A stretch of DNA of 50,364 nt from Methylococcaceae bacterium TMED69. GTDB taxonomy: Bacteria; Pseudomonadota; Gammaproteobacteria; Ga0077536. Below, in pieces: positions 24,934-33,121 of this stretch. The notes below the pieces were generated by a model that had not been told where the DNA came from, searched no databases, and was given only the letters and a program-made list of their open reading frames with translations. A program made the position numbers and the translations under genes. Every line of letters starts with the position of its first letter. Positions within the stretch are counted from its first letter, which is position 1. Location of the stretch: the NCBI GenBank assembly GCA_002170535.1, contig NHDW01000005.1, positions 1 to 50,364 of the forward strand, given 5' to 3'.

Positions 24934-27495
24934 CTATTTAACAGCGTCGGATTCCTCTAGTTCAACTATAATCTCTAAACCAACTAGTTTTTCTGATTCA
25001 CTGTCAAATTTTTGCAGTCTAATACCCTGCGTATTGCGTCCGATAATACTAATCCCCTCAACGGCTTGCCTTACTAACATGCCTTGGTTTGTTATTAACA
25101 TAACTTCATCGTCCTTCCCAACTGGAGCAGCACCCACGACATTACCGTTTCTATTTGTTGTTTGAATTGCTATTACCCCCTTACCGCCTCTACTCCTGAT
25201 TGGGAAGTCATTATAGTAAGTTCTTTTTCCATAGCCATTTTCCGTCACTAGTAACACTTGCTGTTCATCGCCGACGGTCAACAACGCTATATTTTTAGCA
25301 GAGCCCTCTAATAAAATTCCCCTCACTCCTCGTGCTGATCTACCCATAGACCTAACGTTTCGTTCACTAAATTTTACCGCCTTGCCTTGAGAACTTACTA
25401 ACATAATTTCATTTTCGCCACTTGTGAGTATCGCTCCAATGAGATAGTCATCGTCTCCGAGACCAACTGCAATAATTCCTGAGGGCCTCGGTCTAGAAAA
25501 GTTTGACAGTTCGGTTTTTTTAATCAGTCCTTTTGCAGTGGCCATTACAACAAAGTTATTTTTATTAAATTCTTTAATTGGTAATACTGTTGTTATCTTT
25601 TCCCCATCGGTAAGCGGCAATAGATTAACCAAAGGTTTTCCTCGAGCGGTCCTACTTCCCTGAGGAAGCTGGTATACTTTAAGCCAAAAAACTTTACCTA
25701 AATTCGAAAAACATAAAAGGGTCTCATGAGAGTTAGCGACAAATAATTTTTCTACAAAATCTTCTTGTTTTGTTGTCGCTGCTGTCTTTCCTCTACCACC
25801 TCTACGTTGTGATTTATACGTATCCATTGACTGTGCTTTGGCGTAGCCTTCGTGCGAAAAAGTTACAACAAGGTCTTCTTCAGGTATCAAGTCCTCTGTC
25901 AAAAGATCCTCTCGGATAGAGCTAATTCGAGTTCTTCTCTCATCACCAAATTGACTTTTTATATCTATCAACTCCTCTCTTATAACTCGCATTAACTCCG
26001 CCGGTTCATCTAGTATTTTTAAAAGCTCGATTATCCTTAAATTAACACTACGGTACTCGTTGGTAATTTTATCTTGCTCCAACCCAGTTAACCTCTGAAG
26101 CCTCATTTCTAAAATGTCTTTTGCCTGACTTTCAGAAAGACTGTAAAGCCCGGATTTCGAAATCGGTGATTCTAATTCAGTATGTTGTTGAATAATCTTC
26201 TCCCTATCAAACTGATTTATCATCTTGATTACTGAACTTCCTGGAGGCCAGTTGCTCTGAATCAATTTGATTCTGGCCTCTTCTGGATTTTTTGATTTTT
26301 TTATTAAATCGACAATCTCGTCGACATTCGCAAGAGCTACGGCCAACCCCTCTAAGGTGACCATGCGGTCAATTGTTTTCTTGAGCTCAAACATGGTCCG
26401 ACGAGTTACCACCTCACGTCTGTGGCTAATAAAGCAGTCTAGGGCCTGCTTTAGATTTAAGATTTGAGGTTGACCTTCTACCAGAGCGACAATATTTATC
26501 CCAAAAACCGTCTGTAATTGAGTCTGGGAATATAAGTTATTGAGAAAGACTTCTGAGTTCTCTCCTCGTTTTAACTCGATTACTATTCTCATCCCATCCT
26601 TGTCTGACTCGTCTCTCAGGCCGTCTTGACTAATCCCATCAAGTTTTTTTTCTCGGACCAGTTCAGCGATTTTTTCAATTAATCGAGCTTTGTTAACTTG
26701 ATAGGGTAATTCAGTAATAACGATCGTCTGATGACCATTAGGTCTTTCCTCCACGCTCGCTTTGCCTCGTACGTAAACCCTCCCCCGACCCGTTTTGTAC
26801 GCCTCTTTAATTCCCTCGGCACCGTTAATTTCACCAGCAGTTGGAAAATCTGGGCCAGGAAGGAACGAAGCTAATTCTTCAATGGGCAACTCCGGGTCAT
26901 CAATTAAAATAATACAGGTATCAATGACTTCAGTTAAATTATGGGGAGGAATATTAGTCGCCATACCAACAGCGATGCCACTTGCCCCATTGACTAACAA
27001 ATTTGGTATCCTGGAAGGAAGTATACAAGGCTCTGATTCTTTACCGTCATAGTTTTGCACAAAATCGACGGTGTCCATTTCGATATCTGAAAGCACTTCT
27101 GTTGATATTTTTGAGAGTCGGCATTCCGTATACCGCATCGCAGCTGGCGCATCGCCGTCGATTGAACCAAAATTACCCTGGCCGTCTATAAGAGTATTTC
27201 TTAAAGAAAATTTTTGGGCCATTCTCACCAAAGCATCATAGATAGCATTATCGCCATGAGGATGGTACTTACCCATCACGTCGCCTACAATCCTGGCACA
27301 CTTCACATATGGCCGATTCCACACGACATTATTTTCACTCATTGCATAAAGAACTCTACGATGAACTGGTTTTAAGCCATCTCGCGCATCGGGCAGAGCT
27401 CTACCAACGATAACGCTCATAGCGTAATCCATATAAGAATCGCGCATCTCATCTTCAATGTTTATTTTTACTGTCTGAGGAAAATTTTCTTGCAT
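24934..27495 (-). CDS. gyrA: DNA gyrase subunit A
   Basis: 853 residues, ATG 27495. Introduces negative supercoils with GyrB. The catalytic tyrosine is Tyr122 in AAMRYTE, with numbering the same as E. coli. The quinolone region reads [10 protein letters not shown], so the position of E. coli Ser83 is Asn (Asp87 is kept). The GyrA box QRRGGRGK, needed for DNA wrapping, is present at the start of the C-terminal beta-pinwheel, followed by repeated blades. The acidic tail is short. It follows mtnA by 80 bases on the same strand, the arrangement seen in Pseudomonas. Confidence 0.98.
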   Translation of the reverse strand: MQENFPQTVKINIEDEMRDSYMDYAMSVIVGRALPDARDGLKPVHRRVLYAMSENNVVWNRPYVKCARIVGDVMGKYHPHGDNAIYDALVRMAQKFSLRNTLIDGQGNFGSIDGDAPAAMRYTECRLSKISTEVLSDIEMDTVDFVQNYDGKESEPCILPSRIPNLLVNGASGIAVGMATNIPPHNLTEVIDTCIILIDDPELPIEELASFLPGPDFPTAGEINGAEGIKEAYKTGRGRVYVRGKASVEERPNGHQTIVITELPYQVNKARLIEKIAELVREKKLDGISQDGLRDESDKDGMRIVIELKRGENSEVFLNNLYSQTQLQTVFGINIVALVEGQPQILNLKQALDCFISHRREVVTRRTMFELKKTIDRMVTLEGLAVALANVDEIVDLIKKSKNPEEARIKLIQSNWPPGSSVIKMINQFDREKIIQQHTELESPISKSGLYSLSESQAKDILEMRLQRLTGLEQDKITNEYRSVNLRIIELLKILDEPAELMRVIREELIDIKSQFGDERRTRISSIREDLLTEDLIPEEDLVVTFSHEGYAKAQSMDTYKSQRRGGRGKTAATTKQEDFVEKLFVANSHETLLCFSNLGKVFWLKVYQLPQGSRTARGKPLVNLLPLTDGEKITTVLPIKEFNKNNFVVMATAKGLIKKTELSNFSRPRPSGIIAVGLGDDDYLIGAILTSGENEIMLVSSQGKAVKFSERNVRSMGRSARGVRGILLEGSAKNIALLTVGDEQQVLLVTENGYGKRTYYNDFPIRSRGGKGVIAIQTTNRNGNVVGAAPVGKDDEVMLITNQGMLVRQAVEGISIIGRNTQGIRLQKFDSESEKLVGLEIIVELEESDAVK

Positions 27496-27575
27496 TTCTG
27501 GTGTAGTTTGCTGATATTTGATGACGCAATATAAAGGGAAATTTTAACATAAAATGGATGTTATAGCATCAAGAA

Positions 27576-28610
27576 TCAAATATTTGAGCCGAGCATCAAA
27601 TGTCTTATTTTTTGGTCGTTTGGACGCAATATGGCACCTTTTTCTGTAACCAATACATCAATTAGACTGTTCGGGGTCACGTCGAACACCGGATTAAACG
27701 CACTTGCGTTCTTTGGAGCGATCAATTGATTGTTAAAATATTTAATTTCCTCCTCATCTCTATGCTCAATACTAACATCAGATCCTGACTCCATAGCTAG
27801 ATCAATAGTTGAAGTAGGGGCAACAACCATAAACTTTACAGAATGTTTCTTTGCAATTATCGCTAGATTATAAGTGCCTATTTTATTTATAACATCCCCA
27901 TTCATCGTAACTCTATCAGCTCCTACGATTACCCAGTCAATGTGCTCACTACTCATTAAGTAACCTGCAGCACTATCAACAACTATAGTCACGCTGAGCT
28001 TATCGTAAATCAATTCGCTCGCGGTTAATCTTGAACCTTGAAGCCATGGTCTCGTTTCAGTAACGTATATTTTTTCAATGTTGCCATCCTGTGATGCTTT
28101 TCTTAACACACCTAGTGCGGTCCCATACCCGCTCGTTGCAAGGGCGCCAGCATTACAGTGTGTAATGACTGAAGAATTCGGCGAAATCATCTTCGCACCT
28201 ATTCCACCCATTTTGTAGTTACCTTCTAAATCAGAGTTATGAATGCTTATCGCCTCGTTCAATAACAAATCAATTAAATTATCTGATGCACAGTTTTCTG
28301 CTTTAAATATCATTTTTGATAACGCCCACTTGAGGTTTATTGCTGTCGGGCGCGAGCTGGCCAGCATCTTTGCAGCTTTTTTTAGGTGCTCTAATTCACT
28401 TTCTTTTTTATCTTGTTTATAATCTTTAATGGCAAGTACTAGTCCATAAGCAGCAGTCACGCCTATAGCCGGAGCACCTCTAACTATCATCTTTTTAATG
28501 GCGTTATAAACATCGCTAACATTGTTACATGTAACATAGCAAATCTTATTAGGTAGTTCTCTTTGATCTAATAAAATGAGTTCATTTTCATTCCACCGAA
28601 TCGGTTCCAT
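27576..28610 (-). CDS. mtnA: S-methyl-5-thioribose-1-phosphate isomerase
   Basis: 344 residues, ATG 28610. Isomerises methylthioribose 1-phosphate to methylthioribulose 1-phosphate in methionine salvage. Catalytic Cys152 lies in THCNAGALATSGYGTALG, and catalytic Asp232 in VGADRVTMNGDVINKIGTY. RGAPAIGV near residue 44 is the conserved phosphate region. Length is normal. It is divergent from mtaD across 90 bases and precedes gyrA. The following methionine-salvage enzymes (mtnB, mtnC, mtnD) are not in this window, so the fate of its product cannot be told. Confidence 0.96.
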   Translation of the reverse strand: MEPIRWNENELILLDQRELPNKICYVTCNNVSDVYNAIKKMIVRGAPAIGVTAAYGLVLAIKDYKQDKKESELEHLKKAAKMLASSRPTAINLKWALSKMIFKAENCASDNLIDLLLNEAISIHNSDLEGNYKMGGIGAKMISPNSSVITHCNAGALATSGYGTALGVLRKASQDGNIEKIYVTETRPWLQGSRLTASELIYDKLSVTIVVDSAAGYLMSSEHIDWVIVGADRVTMNGDVINKIGTYNLAIIAKKHSVKFMVVAPTSTIDLAMESGSDVSIEHRDEEEIKYFNNQLIAPKNASAFNPVFDVTPNSLIDVLVTEKGAILRPNDQKIRHLMLGSNI

Positions 28611-28650
28611 GATAATCCCGTGTAGCTGTTTATATGATTTTTCTGTAAAC

Positions 28651-28668
28651 TAAAATTAATTAATTTTA
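28651..28668. promoter_or_regulatory. 18-bp perfect AT-only palindrome in the divergent mtnA/mtaD promoter region
   Basis: TAAAATTAATTAATTTTA is its own reverse complement and lies roughly midway between the starts of mtnA (28610, minus) and mtaD (28701, plus). A symmetric site in a divergent control region is where a dimeric regulator would bind. All bases are A or T, so chance formation in this AT-rich gap is possible. Confidence 0.35.
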
Positions 28669-28700
28669 TCTCCGACCTATTTAGATCTATTTTAAGTGTC

Positions 28701-30026
28701 ATGGCGCATAAAAATATAGTATTACACGCTGACTGGATTGTACCAATCGTTCCAGCTAATGTCTGCCTACAAGATCACACTCTAGTGATCAGAGAAAATA
28801 TTATTGATGATATACTGCCGACCTCGCAGTGGAACCCGAAAAATTATGAGGATCAGATTGAGGAAATTCAACTTAAAGATAAAATATTAATTCCCGGCCT
28901 AATAAATAGCCATACTCATGCAGCAATGTCCCTTTTTGCAAATTATGCTGACGATGTTTCATTAAAAGATTGGCTCTTCGATTATATTTGGCCAATAGAA
29001 AACCGGCTCTTAAGTAGTAACTTTGTCCGGGATGGAACTGAATTAGCTGTTGCTGAAATGCTACTAACCGGCACAACATGTTTTAATGATATGTATTTCT
29101 TTGGAGAAGAAACAGCCCGAGCATGTATTGACGCAGGTATTAGAAGCACTATAGGAATGACAATAATAGATTTCTCATCTAATTATGGCTCCTCAGCAGA
29201 GGAGTATTTGAGGAAAGGACAGATAATTCATGACAAATTTAAAAACCATCCACTGATAACTACGGCCTTTGCACCACATGCAATCTATTCCGTGTCTGAG
29301 TCGATGCTATCAAAGATAGCTATTTTAGCGGAAGAACTTGATGTGCAGATTCATATGCATATCAATGAATCTAACCCTGAAATTTCTAAGTCTCTTGAGG
29401 AAACCGGCAATACACCTTTACAAAGATTAGATAGACTGAACATCTTAACTGAAAGGTTGATGGCTGTTCATATGGTCGAAACCAGAGAAGAGGATTTAGA
29501 GGTTTTAGACAGCAAGGGCGTCAACGTGGTCCATTGCCCAACAAGCAACTTGAAATTAGGTTGCGGGATCATGCCTTTGCACAAATTTAAAGAAAGAGGA
29601 ATTAATATTTGTATTGGAACCGACGGTTCAGCAAGTAACAATTCACTTAATATTTTGTCAGAAGTTAAACTTGCATCATTATTAGCAAAAGGAATAACAA
29701 AAAATGGAAGTATCTTAAACGCTTTCGAGGCGCTAGAAATGGCGACAATAAATGCAGCCAAGGCTTTGGGGCTGTCGAACCAAATCGGTAGCCTCGAGAA
29801 AAAAAAATATGCAGATATAGTAGCTATAAGTGTTAACGGAATAGGCTCTAGCCCACTTTTCAGCCCAGAAAATCAATTGGTCAGTAAAGGTGGACAAAAT
29901 AAAGTGACAGACGTTTGGGTGAATGGAAAAAGATTAGTCAAAAACTGTGAATTGGTAACGCTTGATATCCAGAGCATATTAAATAAAGCAAAACTATGGG
30001 AAAGTATTGTCAAAGAAACACAATAA
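28701..30026 (+). CDS. mtaD: 5-methylthioadenosine / S-adenosylhomocysteine deaminase (amidohydrolase)
   Basis: 441 residues, ATG 28701. TRZ/ATZ-type amidohydrolase with a metal site made by His71 and His73 (NSHTHAAMS), His in QIHMHINE, a further His in AVHMVE and Asp in IGTDGSASNNSLN. The small composite domain spans both ends, closing with ADIVAI and VWVNGKRLVKN. This matches the Pseudomonas enzyme that deaminates methylthioadenosine to methylthioinosine. Other members deaminate SAH or guanine-like bases, so substrate rests on context: divergent mtnA and a methylthioinosine phosphorylase in the same window. Its TAA abuts the stop of convergent rnt. Confidence 0.9.
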   Translation: MAHKNIVLHADWIVPIVPANVCLQDHTLVIRENIIDDILPTSQWNPKNYEDQIEEIQLKDKILIPGLINSHTHAAMSLFANYADDVSLKDWLFDYIWPIENRLLSSNFVRDGTELAVAEMLLTGTTCFNDMYFFGEETARACIDAGIRSTIGMTIIDFSSNYGSSAEEYLRKGQIIHDKFKNHPLITTAFAPHAIYSVSESMLSKIAILAEELDVQIHMHINESNPEISKSLEETGNTPLQRLDRLNILTERLMAVHMVETREEDLEVLDSKGVNVVHCPTSNLKLGCGIMPLHKFKERGINICIGTDGSASNNSLNILSEVKLASLLAKGITKNGSILNAFEALEMATINAAKALGLSNQIGSLEKKKYADIVAISVNGIGSSPLFSPENQLVSKGGQNKVTDVWVNGKRLVKNCELVTLDIQSILNKAKLWESIVKETQ

Positions 30027-30632
30027 CTAAAGTTTCGAAGAACATGAATCCCATAGGTTAAGAATTTTACAGAATAAATCTGCTGTTCCTTCCGCATCAT
30101 AAACCGCTGAATGGGCTTGGGAGGGATTCCATTTTAATTTAGCAGAAGACATTGCCCTTGCTAATACAGTCTGACCAAAAAATACTCCAGATAGAGTGGC
30201 GGTATCAAACGAACTAAAGCTATGCAAAGGAAATTTTAAAATTTTATTTCTTTTTAACGCCGCATTTATAAAAGACAAATCGAAGGAGGCATTATGTCCA
30301 ACTAAAATAGCACGCTTACAATCAACTTGCGACAAATGTGCTAATAACTTCTTTTTAATATCTTCGAAAAAAGTACCTTCATCGACAGCAAACCTGAAAG
30401 GATGATTTGGGTCGATTTTATTAAAACTTAGCGCGTTAGGATCTATGTTCGAGTTCTCAAACGGTTCTATATGGTAGTTTTCGGTAGCAACCCTTTGCCA
30501 ACCTCGTAATTCATCATAATCAATAAAAACAAATGCCACTTCTAGCAAAGCATCTCTAATTGGATCGAAACCACCGGTTTCCACATCTACCACCACCGGC
30601 AAAAAACCACGAAACCTCTGTGATATTTTCAT
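30027..30632 (-). CDS. rnt: ribonuclease T
   Basis: 201 residues, ATG 30632. A DEDDh-family 3'-5' exonuclease that trims the ends of tRNA and other stable RNAs. The acidic and basic catalytic residues are all visible: Asp and Glu in VVDVETGGFDP near residue 16, Asp in GHNASFDLSF near 118, and His and Asp in AHSAVYDAEGTA near 176. The N-terminal RFRGFLPVVVDVETGG is typical of RNase T rather than DnaQ. It is divergent from the aldo/keto reductase gene and convergent with mtaD, stop codon to stop codon. Confidence 0.94.
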   Translation of the reverse strand: MKISQRFRGFLPVVVDVETGGFDPIRDALLEVAFVFIDYDELRGWQRVATENYHIEPFENSNIDPNALSFNKIDPNHPFRFAVDEGTFFEDIKKKLLAHLSQVDCKRAILVGHNASFDLSFINAALKRNKILKFPLHSFSSFDTATLSGVFFGQTVLARAMSSAKLKWNPSQAHSAVYDAEGTADLFCKILNLWDSCSSKL

Positions 30633-30678
30633 CCAGAAACCTTTATCAATTTTTGCAACACATAGAATAATTTGGGTA

Positions 30679-30684
30679 TATAAT
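30679..30684 (+). promoter_or_regulatory. candidate -10 element for the aldo/keto reductase-purB-purL unit
   Basis: A perfect TATAAT lies 32 bases ahead of the ATG at 30716, in the 83-base gap between rnt and the reductase. No good -35 is found at 16-18 bases; TTGCAA at 30653-30658 is 20 bases away. Position fits a start of transcription near 30691. Confidence 0.35.
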
Positions 30685-30715
30685 CTTAATCTTTAGTATA
30701 AAACTTTGCAATTAC

Positions 30716-31729
30716 ATGAGAAAACGAAGATTAGGAAAAAGCAGTTTATTTGTAAGTGAGCTCGCGCTAGGTTCCATTAACTTCGGGGGGAAAATAACCA
30801 CTAGTTCAGCGACAAAAATCCTTGATATTGTCTACGAAAAAGGGGTAAATTTGATAGATACTTCAGAGGTATATCCTATGCCTTTTTCAGAGTCGGGCTA
30901 TGGGAAAACCGAAAAAATCATCGGTAAATGGCTGCAGGGTAACAACAGAGACTCCATTATTATTTCAACTAAAGCAGCAGGTCCTGGGGAATTTATAAAA
31001 TGGATCCGCAATGGTAAATCAATACACAATCGTGAAAATCTTCAATCGGCTGTAGAAGGGAGTCTAACAAGGTTAGGCACTGATTATATCGACATTTTTT
31101 GGTTAAATTGGCCAGACAGACCAATTAATAGCTCTGACATATTTTTTGAAGAGAGCAAACAGCAAAAGAGTTATTCGATTGAAGAAACTAGTGATGCCCT
31201 CTTGAGCCTTGTAAAAGCTGGTAAAATTCGCCATTTTGGAATTAGTAACGAGACACCTTGGGGAATCGCACAATATCTTAAATTTGGGGGCGAGCATTTT
31301 ATCGGGATACAAAATCCTTTTAACTTAATAAATCGAGGGTTTGAAATTAGTCATGCAGAAATGGTAGCCATGGAAAATTTAAGCCTTATTGCTTATTCAC
31401 CTTTGGCTGGAGGATTACTTGGGGGAAAACGTGAAAAATCGCCGCTAAAAAGGTCAAAAAGAGATTCGTTTTGGTTGAATCAATATAATAGCATACAAAA
31501 TTTAGTTCACATCTCAAAACTTAAACACATTGCCGAAGAAAGCAATATCAAGATGCACGCTTTAGCTTTGCAATTTGTGTTATCTTTTGAATGGGTGGCG
31601 AGTACTATTGTCGGATGCTCGACGACAGAACAATGCAGGCAGAACTTTATAAATACTAGTATACTCGATAAAAAAACTCTAAAAAAAATCAATAAATTAC
31701 ACAAACAAAGGATGCCACCTTGCAACTAA
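30716..31729 (+). CDS. aldo/keto reductase, Tas-like, with the active-site His replaced by Asn
   Basis: 337 residues, ATG 30716. A (beta/alpha)8 NADPH-linked oxidoreductase fold close to E. coli Tas: LIDTSEVYPMP (Asp48, Tyr53) and STKAAGP (Lys86) give three of the four catalytic residues. The fourth should be His in a VHWPxRP motif, but here it reads LNWPDRP, with Asn131. Other Tas marks are GKIRHFGISNETPWG and IQNPFNLINRGFE. Loss of the His could change or weaken carbonyl reduction. It overlaps purB by 10 bases and so is probably cotranscribed with purB, purL and smr. Substrate unknown. Confidence 0.88.
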   Translation: MRKRRLGKSSLFVSELALGSINFGGKITTSSATKILDIVYEKGVNLIDTSEVYPMPFSESGYGKTEKIIGKWLQGNNRDSIIISTKAAGPGEFIKWIRNGKSIHNRENLQSAVEGSLTRLGTDYIDIFWLNWPDRPINSSDIFFEESKQQKSYSIEETSDALLSLVKAGKIRHFGISNETPWGIAQYLKFGGEHFIGIQNPFNLINRGFEISHAEMVAMENLSLIAYSPLAGGLLGGKREKSPLKRSKRDSFWLNQYNSIQNLVHISKLKHIAEESNIKMHALALQFVLSFEWVASTIVGCSTTEQCRQNFINTSILDKKTLKKINKLHKQRMPPCN

Positions 31730-33114
31730 ATGACAAAAGTTCCGAAAATCTTGAAATTTCAAGCCTTCTATCCATATCTCCAATAGATGGTCGGTATTAT
31801 AAAAAAAATCAAGATTTAAGACCTCTATTAAGTGAATACGGACTAATTAAACACAGATTAATTATTGAAATAAAATGGCTTCAACATCTTTCTACAGACA
31901 GGAGCATTATTGACAACATAAACCACGTAGAAGTAAAAGAAGAATTAAATTTAATTTTAGACAAATTCGACATTGAAGAGGCGAAAAAAATCAAAACTAT
32001 TGAGGGCACAACAAATCATGACGTTAAAGCAGTCGAGTATTATCTGAGAAATGTTTTACAAGCCAGGTCAAAATTAAAGAAATTATCAAATTATGTTCAC
32101 TTTGGCTGTACTTCTGAGGATATCAATAACCTTGCTTATGGGTTAATGATTAGTAAAGCTAGAAACACAATTATCATTCCCAGCATCGATAAACTGTTAG
32201 GGGAGATGAAGCAGATTGCCCATGATTCAGCGGACATAGCAATGCTTTCAAGAACTCACGGTCAAGCGGCAACTCCAACTACTTTAGGTAAAGAAATAGC
32301 AAATTTCTGTTATAGACTAGAAGCACAAAAACAGCATTGGGAAGATGTCAAAGTTTTAGGCAAGCTAAACGGAGCTGTAGGTAATTTTAATGCCCTCGTT
32401 TGCACCTTTCCGGGAGTTGATTGGGAAGAAAAATGCAAACTATTTATAGAGCAACTCGGTTTATCCTTTAATCAATATACTACACAAATCGAGCCACACG
32501 ATTGTGTTGCCCGTTACTCTAATGAACTTAGTTTAATTAACTCAATTTTGATTGATTTTTGTCAAGACATTTGGACTTATATTTCTCTTAACTACTTTAA
32601 ACAAAAAGTAAAAAAAGATGAAGTCGGATCCTCCACAATGCCTCACAAAGTTAATCCAATAGATTTCGAAAATGCCGAAGGAAATAGCGGTGTCTCCATC
32701 TGTCTACTTAAGCATTTCGGTCAAAAACTCGTCATCTCTAGGCTACAGCGAGATCTAAGCGACTCCACTGTGATGCGTAATCTCGGCGTGGCCATTGCTC
32801 ACACCTACTTGGCTATTATTTCAATTCAAACGGGACTAAAAAAATTACAAATTAATAAAAAAGCTATAAGTGAAGATTTAATAGAAGAATGGCAACTTCT
32901 TTCTGAGCCGATACAAACGATACTCAGAACTCATGGAGTTGATGATGCTTATGAAAAACTCAAACATCTTAGTAGAGGGAAAAATATAACCAAAGAAAAT
33001 CTTTTCCATTTCCTTGATGGTCTAGATCTACCTGCTGAAACGATACGTCAACTTAAAGCACTCACACCGAGTTCCTATATTGGCTTAGCCGCAAAACTAG
33101 CCAAACAAATTTAA
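31720..33114 (+). CDS. purB: adenylosuccinate lyase
   Basis: 464 residues. The only usable start is TTG 31720, with AAAGGA eight bases upstream, inside the end of the preceding reductase gene. Acts twice in purine synthesis, releasing fumarate from SAICAR and from adenylosuccinate. Motifs: SPIDGRY at the N-terminus as in E. coli PurB, TSEDINN, SRTHGQAATPTTLGKE and the signature loop SSTMPHKVNPIDFENAEGN near residue 300 with the catalytic Ser. Length and sequence fit the enterobacterial-type PurB. Confidence 0.96.
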   Translation: MQLNDKSSENLEISSLLSISPIDGRYYKKNQDLRPLLSEYGLIKHRLIIEIKWLQHLSTDRSIIDNINHVEVKEELNLILDKFDIEEAKKIKTIEGTTNHDVKAVEYYLRNVLQARSKLKKLSNYVHFGCTSEDINNLAYGLMISKARNTIIIPSIDKLLGEMKQIAHDSADIAMLSRTHGQAATPTTLGKEIANFCYRLEAQKQHWEDVKVLGKLNGAVGNFNALVCTFPGVDWEEKCKLFIEQLGLSFNQYTTQIEPHDCVARYSNELSLINSILIDFCQDIWTYISLNYFKQKVKKDEVGSSTMPHKVNPIDFENAEGNSGVSICLLKHFGQKLVISRLQRDLSDSTVMRNLGVAIAHTYLAIISIQTGLKKLQINKKAISEDLIEEWQLLSEPIQTILRTHGVDDAYEKLKHLSRGKNITKENLFHFLDGLDLPAETIRQLKALTPSSYIGLAAKLAKQI

Positions 33115-33121
33115 TTTAAGA

